Shown here piece by piece: positions 24,101 through 36,447 of a stretch of 64,000 nt of DNA. The stretch is from Acanthornis magna (lineage: Eukaryota; Chordata; Aves; Passeriformes; Acanthizidae). The stretch's first letter is position 1, and every line of letters begins with the position of its first letter. The DNA is taken from positions 10,839,501-10,903,500 of the forward strand of contig JAWUZG010000004.1 in NCBI GenBank assembly GCA_036785705.1, read 5' to 3'. Made by a program: the position numbers and the translations under genes. The notes beneath the pieces are model-generated. The model worked only from the letters and a program-made list of their open reading frames with translations, searched no databases and was not told the DNA's origin.

Positions 24101-25263
24101 GCTTCTGGAATGCTTGCATGTAGGAATATCTGCTCTAACCAATGTTGCTGAGTAAAGTCTAATTGATTAGGTGCAGTTAGGTGGATAGAACTCTTCACTG
24201 AGAGAGGATATGCAGTCAGTGATTGCTCACCAGATTTTTTTCCTTGTGCCAAGCGAGGAAACCTCAGCCATAAAGGGAAACCAAAAGAAAACAATCCAAA
24301 CAAAAGTCAAAGCCCAAAAATCTAAAAACAATCAGATTTTTAAATTTACATTTTTGATAAACCTTGAGAGTGTTCCTTTAAAGATTTGATAAGAATAAAA
24401 GCAAAGCCAAAACAAAGTAAATATGACACTATTCTACACCATCTATCATCAGAATTTACTTAGTGATTTCTTATAAACACAGAACAAAAAAGATCACAGT
24501 GAAGAGCTCCTAGATATTCTAGAGTGTCAGAGCTAAATACTGGGCTTATTACTACCGACTCTGAATTGCCCGGATAAACCACACATGTGAATGAGACAAC
24601 TCTATATAGAACAGAAGCTTCAGTTGGTTTAATATTGCCACTTCTAAAGTATAGTTTTATTTAAAATGAAAATAATGCATATGTTTCACAGGAAAATTAA
24701 AAAAAAAAAAAAAAGGCAGCTTAGTTTTATGTGTATAGATATCTTTTGCCTTGACAGGCATCCTAATTTTTCATATTGAGTTGAACTTTTTTTTCTTTTT
24801 TTTAATGAATATCAGAGTTAATGTTGTTTCATAGTGAATTATCAAAATAATATATTCCTAAACTCTAAACCGAGTGTCCTCAGCCTTATGGGAGTTTTCT
24901 TAGGATTGTTTCCAAATGAAATTCCACAGGAAGTGACCCAATTTTGTGAAACATTTTGTTTGCCATGGAAGCCATATACACTCTGCTGTAGACAAACTAA
25001 ACTATCAGAGATATGTTCTCTATTAATCTTCCATGTTTCTTTCCTATATATAATTTTTATTTTAATAAATTTTATAATTTTGTAAGTTGCCTTTCCCTTT
25101 CAGGATTTTGGGCATCTTATTTATTCATGCTATAGCTCTCTTGTATTCAGAACTGAAAAAATCATGACTTATTTCCTAAGTTTCTCTTGACCTCATGCCT
25201 TCTACATTGTCCAGCTTTAAAGTAAACAAAGCTGTCATATGGCTGTATATCCAGCAAACTGTT
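21118..25263. other. AT-rich unique noncoding DNA
   Basis: About 4 kb without recognisable genes or interspersed repeats. It holds a 16-base A run at 24699-24714. Short open frames (for example 22613-22855 plus, 22861-23088 minus, 24834-25085 plus) have no identifiable motif. Confidence 0.55.
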
Positions 25264-25343
25264 CTTGGGTAAAGTAATTTAATCCAATCCATGGGTAAAG
25301 ATTTAATCCAATCTTGGGTAAAGTAATTTAATCCTATCCATGG
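25264..25343. repeat. Minisatellite-like duplication (GGGTAAAG...TTAATCCAATC)
   Basis: A 31-base block starting CTTGGGTAAAGTAATTTAATC occurs at 25264-25294 and again at 25313-25343 with one mismatch. A shorter third copy (GGGTAAAGATTTAATCC) lies between them, so three units of roughly 22-26 bp stand head to tail. No known function is apparent. Confidence 0.85.
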
Positions 25344-25759
25344 AAGAGTTGCCAGTTTTGCTGTTAGGTGGGATTAATTTCCTAGAGGGAAATAGTTTTC
25401 AGAAAAGTTGTGTCTTGAATTTACATTTTACCACCCCATCTTCTATCAGTAGTTTTGTTTTACTTTCTAAACAAACTTACCCTCCTATATGAACAATTCA
25501 GTACTGAAGCACCTGTGCTTGTGATGTGTTCATCATGAAAAAAATTCTATTTGACATATGATTTTCAAGCATAACTGGGCATAGCAGCAGTAAGACTGTA
25601 AAACTGATTTTTAGGCATTGATTTTAGATTTCAGAAATGGAAAACAGGAACATTTTGATATGTGAAATGAGCAAATTTGATGTGTGAGTCACATAGAAAA
25701 AAAACTGAGATGGAACCTCAAAATATTATTCTTTTCAGAGTCATTTGTCTAACTATAGT

Positions 25760-25895
25760 CTTCAGATTCATACCAGTTTACATCAAGATAATTAAATCTC
25801 CCATCAAAACTGTTTTTCCTTTATCACAAACTCTTTTGCTTTCACTGGCCATTTTACAATACTTTCTGTCTGGTGGTCTACAACAAACTCCTGAC
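25760..25895 (-). pseudogene. Degenerate LINE endonuclease remnant (YRPP...GDFN motifs)
   Basis: On the minus strand, positions 25893 to 25871 read GVCCRPPD, resembling the GVYYRPP motif of APE-type endonucleases in CR1/L2-clade LINEs. About 28 codons further, positions 25805 down to 25764 read MGD and then, after a one-base frameshift, FNYLDVNWYES, resembling the GDFNYPDINW motif that follows YRPP in the same domain. The order and spacing match the family. The frameshift shows a dead, old copy. Flanking sequence up to about 26073 may belong to the same element: an 89-codon frame overlaps it in another phase. I cannot place it in a named LINE. Confidence 0.5.
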
Positions 25896-26657
25896 ATAAA
25901 TTTAAATCTATTGCAATAACAATTTTTCTTCCAGAGAAGACTTCTGACTCACCTCCAGTTATGTACACTTTTCCCAGGTTACTTCTTATCTGTCCTTCCT
26001 CTATATATAGACCATTGATTTCCCAATCCCTTTTGTTTCTCCATAAATATCTAAATGCTAACATGTCTGTCATACCATTCTTTATATTACTTGATATAAG
26101 AGAATGACTTTTTCTGTTTCCTTCTCAGCTCAGAGAAAATATTTCCACTTACTTTAATTAGAAGTGGTTTGAGCTCTAAATTCTCACTAGGAATGACTGT
26201 AAAATTTCAATTATCTTTCAGATATTGACAATTCACTCAAGAAATTTCATAGCAAAACCAGGCTAGATTATCATCAGAGTGCTGTGAAGCAAAAACAGAC
26301 ATTTAATATTTTTCTGTTGCAGCTAGTGGAACTCATACTTTAAACTGTTTTAAGGCAGGTTTCCTACCTTCCTGTTATTTACTTTTAAGAAAAAACAAGC
26401 ACATTTTTCTAACTTACCTGAGATCATTGCAGATAATGATGACAGATAATTGTTTGTCACTTCAAATGATATTATCTTGCCAGCTGTCTCAGTGGCAAGA
26501 AAGAGTGTGAAAGAAAAATAAGATAGATAGGGATTTTTGTTCACAATAGAGTAATTTTTATCCTACTTAGTAACTTCTGCTTAAAAACATTCCGTTAATG
26601 AGAAGTACAGGCTATCTAAACAATCAACTTTGTATGCCTGGGCCTCAAAAATCACAT
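25896..26657. other. Unique or very old repeat DNA
   Basis: The part to about 26073 may continue the LINE endonuclease relic toward its N-terminus, because an open minus-strand frame covers it, but I see no further diagnostic motif. The remainder is AT-rich without recognisable features. Confidence 0.4.
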
Positions 26658-26706
26658 GAGAGGAGAGGAGAGGAGAGGAGAGGAGAGGAGAGGAGAGGAG
26701 AGGAGA
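26658..26706. repeat. (GGAGA)n homopurine microsatellite
   Basis: Nearly ten perfect copies of the pentamer GGAGA on the plus strand. The tract is all purine on one strand. Confidence 0.95.
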
Positions 26707-26821
26707 TGGTAGTAAACTAATCTCTCCAGATCATGATAGTCTGAATGTGGAGCCTCCAAGAGACACTTACATATGACTAGGGAAGCAATTTAATTATATT
26801 TAAGTGCTGTATTGTTTTATA

Positions 26822-27010
26822 TGTTGGGTTGTTGTGTCCCAAGTGCACGACCTGACACTTTGCCTTGTTGAACCTCATACAACTGACCTCAGCCCATTGA
26901 TCCAGTCTGTCCAGATCCCTCTGCAGAGCCTTCTTGACCTCCAGCAGATCAACACTCCTGCCCACCTTAGTGTCGCCTGTGAACTTACTGACAGTGATCT
27001 CGAATCTAAA
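26822..27010 (-). pseudogene. CR1 ORF2 reverse transcriptase fragment with mutated active site
   Basis: Minus-strand translation from about 26998 to 26826 reads as the central CR1 reverse transcriptase: VSKFTGDTK, then VDLLEVKKALQRDLDRLDQW, then MRFNKAKCQVVHLG and HNNP. In functional CR1 the first motif is FADDTK, where the two aspartates bind catalytic metal. Here it is F-T-G-D, so the first aspartate is lost. The match is in frame over nearly 60 residues, then ends abruptly on both sides, so this is an internal fragment without the usual CR1 3' tail. Confidence 0.88.
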
Positions 27011-28333
27011 TGTCATATAGCTTGATATGCAATTAAATAAACACTAAAGGTACCTAGCAACTTGTTTTCAGGTCTTCAAAAAAGTAAATATTGACCATAA
27101 ATATTGCTTACCATATAAATAGTGAACTTGGAAGGACAGGAATAAATGTCTATGGGCATGCAGACATTCACATCTACATTGGCTGACTTTATCACCTTCA
27201 AGATCTGCTACCATGACCTTTTCTTCCTTGTTTTGTTTTGGTTTTCTTGTTTTTTATGCTGCATTTCCTATACATTATGAGCTAGTTTACTGTTTGAATA
27301 AAACTGAGTGTTATGGTAATAGGTGCTAATCTACACCCATATATCTGTAACAGTTGTTTCTGTGGCTGATACTGCGCCAACTGGTGATACGCGAAAATGT
27401 TCAGGATGGAATTAGTAAAATACCTGTACAATTCCCTAATGGTTACCTTATATAATTCTATATCAGAAGACTGTTTAATTCCCTGTACAAAACTGTTTAA
27501 AATTCTTGGTGTCTAAAGCACCTAGTGCTTGATGCTGTTTTTCACACAGTATCTGGTATATATCATGTCTGAAGCTTTATTTTGTTCCTTAGGTCCAAAA
27601 TACAAAATACCAATGCCAAAACAGGAATAGTAAACCAAAATTTAACTCTGGTTAAGACTGGAAGGGCACAGTGGCTTATTTCTTATTCATTAAATTCTGT
27701 GTTCTTTATTAAATGCCAGAAACGTAAATTTACCACAGGACTATGCTTATCATTCTCTTCATCCTCAATGCAAATTCTTTCACATATAACACCGTTCCTC
27801 TTTTTTTCCTTCTTATCTTATTTCTTTTGAAGCACAGGTTAAAAAATTTCAACATCCTAAATGTAGAATGAGCAACACACAGTCTTACTAAGGAAAGAAA
27901 ACAGTTTTAATTTATTTTTGTTGCTGATAAGAACTTTTCTTGCCCAGAACCTTGCCTTCTCTTTTACAATTCTTTTATCTGTAAATTAACTCATTTAAAC
28001 ACAGATGGTACAAAAGCCCAACATTTACATAACAAGGAAAAGCAGGTAAATTTCAGCAGTGCCCCACCTACTGTAAAGTATTAATAATATGCTTCAGCAG
28101 TCTTAATTACTTTCGTGACCTTCTTAATTTAACAGATTTGACTTTCCCCATTTGTAATTTTGCAGCAATAATTGGATAACTAGGTAATGCATGTACCTAA
28201 ACAAATTAGGGCTTTTTTAATAAAACTTGATTATTCACAGTTCATTAGACAAAAAGCTGTATTTTAATATTAATTGCAATCACTCCCATAAAATGTCATT
28301 CAGAATCAAATATCATGCTCTGTTTTTATGCCG
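27011..28333. other. AT-rich unique noncoding DNA
   Basis: No recognisable gene or interspersed repeat. The 82-codon frame at 27582-27830 (plus) is low-complexity at its end and unidentifiable. Confidence 0.55.
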
Positions 28334-28679
28334 ATAGAACCATAGAATGGTTTGGTTTTGAAGGGACCTTTAAGATCATCTAGATCCAACCCCCTGCCAT
28401 GGGCAGGGATGCCATCCACTAGACTAGTTTGCTCAGAGCTCCAAACAACCTGGCCTTGAATGATTCCAGGGATGGAACATCCACAGGTTCTCTGCTCAAC
28501 CTGCTGCTGTGCCTCACCATGCTGATAGTGAAGAATTTCTTCCTTATATCTAATATAAACCTACCGTCCTTCAGCTTAAAGCCATTAACCCTTGTCCCAT
28601 CACTACATGTCCTTGTGAAAAAACACTCTTCATCTCTCTTGTAGACTCCCTTAAGGTAAAGAACAGTGGAAAGCTGTAT
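28334..28679 (-). mobile_element. CR1 LINE, 5'-truncated 3' end
   Basis: In reverse complement this is a CR1 3' end. The left edge (ATAGAACCATAGAATGG) is the octamer tail, followed by the AAGGGACCTTTAAGATCATCTAG block, the CATGGGCAGGGATGCC block and the CAACCTGGCCTTGAATG block. On the minus strand the C-terminal reverse transcriptase region is present but contains stops. It fades at about 28679 in the TAGACTCCCTTAAGGTA block. Confidence 0.93.
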
Positions 28680-31212
28680 ATAAATTAATGCATCTGAAAT
28701 ATATTAAAACTGTTAATATAAATGTATTTATATTTATGCTTTGACCTAAAATCTGCCTTTTGACCTCACTGAGAAAGGCCAATTTATTTCAGCGTTACAG
28801 AATATTTCAGTTTAAGGTCCATTTTCTTTTTAGTTATCTACATTTCTGAAGTTGGAATTACATCATTTAAAGTCACAATATCAAACAATATGATGTCCTT
28901 TGCTCTTCATATCAAGGTCCAAAATGTTATGATTGATTGATTAATGTGCCAATGTTTCAATCATTTCTTATGAGGCTGCAATTTTAAAACTTATTTCAAA
29001 TAACGTAGGCCTATTCTCGCTGATATGACTTAAAAAAAAAAAAAAAAAGAAAGTATCACTTAAATATGAGGAATATGAAAATTCCTTTCCTTAGCATTGA
29101 TTCTAAGAATGTATTTTTCATCAGGTATTTTGTTAACTTATAGCTATCTTACAGGACCAGTCTTAATGTTGATTTTAGGCTTGTTCCAAAGGTTAAAACT
29201 TGAGTGAGATGACACAAAACGTGTGTTGTATCAAAAACACTAGTGGTAAAAAAAAGAGGAAAAATGTGGAGAAACACCGCTGACAGAAATAGTCTTTTTC
29301 ACCACAAACCTCGCAGTCTTCTCTTGTTCAGTAGATAATTTTTCTGAAAGTTTTGGTCATTTTCTGAAGATATTTTTATGCTGGATATTAGCTGCATTGT
29401 TTTATGAATATTTTGAGTATTTTATAAACTCTTAAATATCTCTAAACAAAGTGCAAGTAAGAGAAATCCCACTCATCCTAAAGCAGGCATTATGTGTGGA
29501 GAAGAAATAAATAAATAAATGAGCATAGCCTGCCAAATTACTCTTGAGAAATTACCACTGTATTTTTTCCTAGCTTAACTTTTCTGTGAGCATTCATATT
29601 CATGAAGACAAAGGGTCAGTTGCATATATGACTTAACCACAGGACATTTTTATCCTAGATACAGATCTAATTGAGGCAGCTGAAATGTGAGCATATTTTG
29701 CTTATCCCTGACCTACAATTTCTGTCTGTTCTAAAAGCGAGAATTAGTTTGGTCACCCTGCTGTCAGCCCAGGGCATCTTCTGACAAGAGATTTCTAATA
29801 CACTGAACAGCACTTTACATTAAGTGGTACTAATTACTGGGGCTGGGTAATCAGTCTGACCAGAAGTAGGAAGCATAACTGCAGACTATTTGAGAATTCC
29901 AGCTGGAACTACTGACATAGTTATTACTGTTTATTTTCTTATTTATTAATTTTATAAGAACAGAAATTCTTAAAGCCCTAATATTCTCCCATGTGTTTCT
30001 GTGTATTTAGTTACAATAAAGAGCACATTTTCATTTGTATTTGCTAAGAGAAAGTCAGAATTTATAACCATTTAATAAATAAGGGCTAGAAAATTTTGAG
30101 TGAAAAAGCCTCATGGAAGTTTCTGCTCCCCATCACTCTGTCCTTCCTGAAACATTGCATCACTGTTTGGAAGCAATAGATACCCTTGCAGGAGTGTCAA
30201 GAAGGGAAGGTCATGTATTTTTTTAACCTCTATTCAAAATTACCCTTTGGCAGTTATATATATTTGTGTTGTGATTGCTTCTCCATTGACATAACAGGCA
30301 TGGTAGTAATTGACTTCACAGGATGGTGTATCTATGCCAAATTTCAAAGCATTCTGAGATGAAATAAATTATTTTTCACTAATATTATTAGTATTGGTAC
30401 ATTAATCCTGTTCTCCTTGGGGGCAGAAAAAAAAATTTGGAAAAAATCAAAAGTTTACCTACATTTATTGCCCCCTAATCTTAGACCAGCTTGTCCCAGA
30501 GTATTTTTCGGTGTTCTATTGCTTTTACCCCATTCACATTCTATCTTTAATTTCCAGGTACCAATGTACTGTGAAGGAGGTTTCTCAAGTGGTCCCCTGA
30601 AAGAAAAGAGACTGTTGATCTTGAGAAGCCCTATACAAGCTTTTCTTTAAAAAATTTATTGATTTGAAGGCATGTAAGAGTATGTGTTATTATCTGTATG
30701 GATTAAAATTCTCCTGGGCATTTTTTTACAGAAGTTGTGAAAAAAAAGCCAGTCTGAAAATAAGTCCCTTGGAGCTGTTTTAACATAAGAACATAATTAT
30801 TCAACAGGACTCATATGGTACTCTGGCTTTCCTAACACGGTTGGACACTATGCAGATAAGGGGCATCTATGTATTGTAACTTCTCCCCATTTTTAAGGGT
30901 GTGTGCTTTCTGCATTTTATTAGTCTACTTTCCTTTCTTCTGTCTTACATCTAATTTTTCCATGGTGATTTTAACCTTTGTTTTTGTTTCTTTTTTTTTT
31001 AACACTCTGGTAAATTCTGCCATTGATTTCTCTCTAAGTAACCTATTAAAATGAAATTAGCAGCAGATTTGAATTCAGAAAGATAGTTTTTATGGGATTC
31101 ATCTGATAAAAGCAGATGATTCCAATGTCTCCATCTGAGCTGCCCAGGATGTCTTTATGGCTAACAGAGTGAAATAAGCCCATCTAAAGCATTATTAATT
31201 TTGAAAATTTAC
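28680..31212. other. AT-rich unique noncoding DNA
   Basis: No gene or interspersed repeat recognised. It holds an A run at 29032-29048 and a short (AAAT)n near 29506-29521. Confidence 0.55.
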
Positions 31213-31750
31213 AGGAGGAGATTGTCCTGCTCTACTCTGCACTGGTGTGGCCTCACCTCAAGTTCTGTGTGCAGTTTTGGATGCCACAATATAAGAAAGA
31301 CAAAAAGCTATTAGGAAGCATTCAAGGGAGGGCTACAAAAACAGTGAAAGGTTTAGGAGGAGCAGCTGAGGTTGCATGGTTTGTTCAGTCTGGAGGAGTC
31401 TGAAGGGAGACCTCATTGCAGTCTACTACATCTTCACAAGGGGAAGAGGAGGGGCAGACACTGATGTCTTCTCTGCTACAGGACCCAAGGAATGGCCTGA
31501 AGCTGTGTCAGGGGATGTTTCGGTTGGATATTAGGAGAAAGTTCTTCACCCAAAGGGTGGCTGGGCACTGGAACAGGCTCCCCAAGGAGTGGTCACAGCA
31601 CCAGCCTGACAGGGTTCAAGAAGCATTTGGATAATGCTTTCAGGCACACGGTGTGATTCTTGGGGTGTCCTGTGAAGGACTAGGAGTTGGACTTCATGAT
31701 CCTTGTGGGTCCCTTTCATTTAACACATTCTGTGATTCTATGATTCTATC
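31213..31750 (+). mobile_element. CR1 LINE 3' end with remnant of reverse transcriptase C-terminus
   Basis: The copy starts in the coding block 'CTGCTCTACTCTGCACTGG' (Leu-Tyr-Ser-Ala-Leu of the reverse transcriptase thumb region) and continues to the terminal octamers GATTCTATGATTCTAT. Within 31416-31634 the frame still reads [19 protein letters not shown] and AGHWNRLP, the conserved C-terminal signature of CR1 ORF2. Upstream parts are out of frame, so no functional protein is possible. 5' truncation at about 540 bp is typical. Confidence 0.95.
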
Positions 31751-32469
31751 CAGAGGAAACAACTTATAATGGATCAGGTGGCTTCCACCCTAAAAGAAAT
31801 AATTTCCATCTTGGGAAAGAGGTAAAGTGAAGCCCTGATCATATAGCTTAGCTATGTTTATGCTGCAAAACTGAAAAACGAAAGGTCTCTTCTGTGAAAA
31901 TGAAGGACACACTCTGCCTTTGACTAGTTAGTGCAACCATCTAGCATTTCTAAGTTCCCAGCTATGTCGTATATGTGAATGTGAAATTTTGTTGATTATT
32001 GGAACAGAAGGTGTTAGTTTTTCTAAGAGAATGTCATATAATGTCCTCTGACATCACTATACTCACTTCTAAAACAAATGACTTTGCTGTCCCGTTTACT
32101 TTTATTTTCTTTTGCAAAAATTGCCCATTGTTCTATAATGTAAGTGAAGACTGTTCAGGTTTATTACATATGCATTGCTTGAGATATTTTGAGATCAATT
32201 CAGTTTCCTAAACATGGTATTTGGATATTATTAGAGATGATCTGACGGACGTTAGGTTAAAAGCTAAGGAAGGGAAAGTGAGAGTTTGTATGGTTTTTAT
32301 GCAAATAGACAGTCATATACTTCTGTGAACAGATGGTGTTCAGATACTACAATAATGCAAGACATGTACAGAGCTGATGTTTTCAAAAGCAGAGGATGGT
32401 CTGTTAGAATTTGAAAGCTAATCTATTCCACCTCCTTTTTCTCTGGTAAAACAAATACTTCTAGACTTC
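31751..32469. other. AT-rich unique spacer
   Basis: About 720 bp between the CR1 and the next LTR without recognisable features. Confidence 0.5.
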
Positions 32470-33170
32470 TGTAGTGGGCTGACCCTGGCTGGATGCCAGA
32501 CACCCATCAAAGCCTTTCTCTCACTCCCCTCTGCTGCTGGACAGGGAAGACAAAATATAGCAAAGGGAAATGAATTGAGAAAAGGACTGGGGGAGATCAC
32601 TCACCAAATACAATCCTGGGCAAAACAGACTTGAATTAAATATATTAATTGAATTATTGCTAACAAAATCAGGGCAAGGTAATGAGGCATAAAAACAGAC
32701 CTTACAAACAGCTTCATCCCCACTTCTCCTTCCACCTCAGATCCACCTCCTCCTCCCCAGTGGTGCAGGGAGACAGGAATGGGGGTTAGAATCAGTTCAT
32801 CACACGTTGTTTCTCCTGCTACTCAGGGAGAGGAGTCCTTCCCTCCTCCAACATGGGGTCCCTCCCACAGTGCACAGTTCTCCAGGAACTTCCCCACTGT
32901 GGGGCCATCCTGTAGGCAACAGTTCTCCATGAACTGCTGCAACGTGGGTAACTCTTCCGTGGGGTGTAGTCCTTCAGAAACAGACTATTGCAGCGTGGGT
33001 CCCCCACAGGGTCACAGGTCCTCCTAGGAAATCTTCTCCAGTGTGGGTTCCTCTCCACAGGTCTGCAGGTCCCTGCCAGGACCCTGGTGCAGCATGGGGC
33101 TCCCACAGGTTCACAGCTTCCCCCCAGGCATCCACCTGCTGCAGCATGGGTCTCCTGTTTTTGGAGCCAG
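32470..33170 (-). mobile_element. 5'-truncated LTR, ~1 kb ERVL-like family (minus)
   Basis: Reverse complement of the LTR family at 12153-13222. The left edge TGTAGTGGGCTGACCCTGGC is the well-preserved LTR 3' terminus; the TTTGGTGAGTGATC, TTTTGTTAGCAATAA and terminal GATGGGTGTCTGGC blocks all match the 12153 copy. The right part (32840-33170) holds repeated units of 'CACAGGTC...GTGGGGTCC' character, the GC-rich internal repeats of this family. The 5' third of the LTR seen in the other copies is missing, with loss beginning at about 33170. Open frames of up to 95 codons on both strands follow the GC-rich repeats and are not genes. Confidence 0.85.
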
Positions 33171-36100
33171 GAAACACTGATTTTATTATTGTTTTGCTTT
33201 GCTTTCTCTATTCTGAAGCTTTCTTTATAAAAAGTGTAACTTTCTTATTCCTTTGGCAATCATAAAGAAGAGTTGATGACTGTCTCTTCACAAATAAGCT
33301 TAGACAAACTAGATTTTTATTTTTTTAAAAATCATCTATCCTTCCTTTTTCTAGAATAGGGGAATAAAATACATCAAAACACCTTATCCATTTCAAGTTT
33401 TCTATTAGTTAACTCTTTGCAGAGGTTTAATATCCTTGATATTTTTTATTCAGTGTCATCCAGTAAAACTCTCATAACAATACATACCAGGACAAACAAA
33501 ACAAAACAAAACAAACTCCACATTTTAAGTACTGTTTAGATATGATACTTCTAAGTAGTTCCTGTAAATGAAAAGAAACCTACAACTGATGTAAATTCTG
33601 ACAGACCTTTGCAAATACCATGGAAACAAGTGTTTCAGGAACTATAAAAATAAAAATATTTTACCCACAGTATAACACTTGAGTGGAAAATTATATCATT
33701 ATGATTTAAGATGCAAAAGAGATCTTCCTAACAATTAAATGTCACCTTATCTCTAAAAGAATCTAGTCAAGAAGTATTAACTTATTATTAACTTGCGTAG
33801 TGAGGGGTAGTTGAGAAACTACAGCAGGATGATTTTAATGTCATTGAATCCATTCTAAGGCTGGGAATTAGTTTTAAGTTGTTTAGCTAGAAAAAGAGCA
33901 GAAGTCAGCTTAAAATGACAAAATCTGTCTAATTTTCAGTTACATGTCAAAGGTTTTATTATTATACTTCTATTATCTCTTAATAGACATCTCAGGCTTA
34001 AACCTGTTGCTTGAATCAAGACTATTTATATAATTTGTGAAGTTCCAGACTCCTACTTAGCTACCAAAGTAGGACTTCGTGAAGGATACCTGTCCCATAT
34101 TGTGCAATTTACATACATCACGGTGCATCAGCTTCTCTGCAGTATCTCAAATGCATGCTTGGATGACTTGATCTAATCCTTTGTTTGAAGCAGAATTGCA
34201 TGACTAAAGGCAGGACAGACTGGTGGCAAAACCACTCTTGCAGATAAGGAACAGCACCTGATCTCTTTTCTTTAACTAGAATAAACCGGGAAAAATTAAA
34301 ATTCTTATATTCAAATTTCTCCCTTTTCCAAAAAGATATAAAATATCCGTGTTCTGTTCTTGAAGAAAAAAGGTGACTCATTACATGATTTCTTTTTAAA
34401 TAGAACAGACTTTCGGAATCAATATTAACTAGAAGTCAGAACTTTTTTCAGTTTAACTAAAAAAAATATTTTCACTTTGTGCTCTTGGACTTCTCCCATT
34501 ATTCACAGAATGAAAACCCAACACCATTCTGTATTTATCATAAAATGTGTTTACAAGTACATACCATGCATTTTAATGATAAATAGAAATCTTGATAATA
34601 TATTTATAGAGGGAAACTTAAAATTGAAAAGCAGAATACTTCTGAGTGAGAAAGAAGGGTTTTGGGGCATACCTAAATAGATGAACTTCTAGTTCTTTGT
34701 ACTTACCTGAAATTTGTAGGATTTTTAAGATTCAGGTATTTTAAGTATTTGCTATAATGAATATATATTCTTATGTTGTAGTGAACCAATTAAAATCAAA
34801 GGCAGTTCAAACATATAGGGAGAGAGACACAAAGTTATGTATCAAACTTATCAAATAAATTTTAGAACATATTGTGTTCCTTTATAAGTCAAAAGTGTTG
34901 ATCCCATTTTTTCATTAAAGCCACATTTACATTGGACTGGCTATGCAAATGGAAAGAAATATGACCATAATAAAAATGATGACAGCCCTGTCAGCATGCC
35001 TACATCTGGAAACTGGAGTTTGCTTCCAAGGAGCAGAGCACTTTGACAGATATGGTAGCAGTTGACAGATGTGCTGTGACCTAAGGGTACTTAAAGGTGC
35101 TCTTGCTTTATCACCTGAAAATCTGTTTGTATGTATGTTTCAGGGTCCAGCCATGTAGGTTGGTTAAGTGCTGTCTGCAAGGCCACAAATTCCCTTAACA
35201 TCAAAGTACAATTTCAGAGAGTACTCAGTAGCTAAAGCCATACGTTTCACATCTTATCTCCTTCATATAAAAGGCCTTCTAAAACATTGCACTGAAGGGA
35301 GTGTTGCTGCTGATACTTCAGTTCCACACCCATGTAGGCATAAATATGTCTCTGCAAGTCTTTCTGTTTAGTAGAATTCCAGAAACTTCTGTGATCATTA
35401 AAATTAAAAAAAAAAAAAAAATCCAAAACAGTAAGTATTTATAGCCATATATTAAATGACCATTTATGGCACTGAAATGTACATTTTCAAGGATTATTTT
35501 AATATTTCTTCAAGGCAGAATATACAAAATGTTCCTTATTTAATCTCAACTAGGATATTAAGCTGATGTTTCTATGCAAACACAAAATATTTTATGCAAT
35601 ACTGACGTAAGAAAAATCGTAGAACTGATCTAATTTTGTTCTCAGGGCAGCAGAAAATACTTCCTTAATTATTGTTAAAAACAGGCTTAGAGTTAAACAC
35701 GTCTCAAGTTCTTTAGAACAAAGATACACCTTGTCTATTGAGAAAATATACAATTTAATAAATAAAAAAGCCACTAATACTATTCATATAGGAAATAAGC
35801 TTCTAACAGGTCTAGTTATCTTTAACAGGTTTATCACAGAAAAGAAAAAGAATTAACTTAAAAATTGTGGAAAACAGTATATTGTTTTAACTCTGTTCCT
35901 GTAAGCAAAACAGTATTTTATTGAGCAGAGGTTATAATGTCAACATTCACATAGCAAAAGTGTTTATTTGAAATAAATAGCAATCAAGAAAGAGGACAAT
36001 CAGTCCCATTTCTTTCTCTGTATTTTGCTACATTGGTAGAAAAGTAAACATTATTTCACAAAGTTCTTTATTCAAAAACTGTCTAACTCAGCATCCACCA

Positions 36101-36447
36101 TAATATAAGATTGTCTACTTATGGTCTTGTTTCCCTAAGGCTAAAATCGTTTGTCCGTTATTAAGTTTGCCTACATTCTTGCCAATCCCACATTTGTTCT
36201 CCTGATGCAAATTTCCTCATTGTGCAGGCAAACTCTAGCAAGGGCACACTGTCAGCAAGACTCTGAACTCAGGCATCCATCCTAACTTAAGAATATGACT
36301 CACTAGTAGCTGTTATCATACATGAGAGCACGTCACACAGGGAAAAGCAAGGAGTTTTTTGAACAGACTGAGTAGTTTTCTTCTTAAATGTGACTCATGA
36401 GAAAAGAAACCTTCATAATCTGGCTTTATTGTCTCTTAGTGACCCAA
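33171..36447. other. AT-rich unique noncoding DNA
   Basis: No recognisable gene. It contains the (AAAAC)n tract listed separately and an A run at 35406-35421. The 87-codon frame at 34118-34381 (minus) has no motif I recognise. Confidence 0.55.
33492..33515. repeat. (AAAAC)n microsatellite
   Basis: Four to five copies of the pentamer AAAAC with one shortened unit at the start. Confidence 0.85.

Noticed and set aside
25804..26073. 89-codon minus frame containing KVYITGGES, reminiscent of a Kelch repeat
   Set aside because: A single VYITGG word is not enough for a Kelch domain. The downstream half overlaps, in another phase, the LINE endonuclease-like motifs, so an old LINE is a better explanation.
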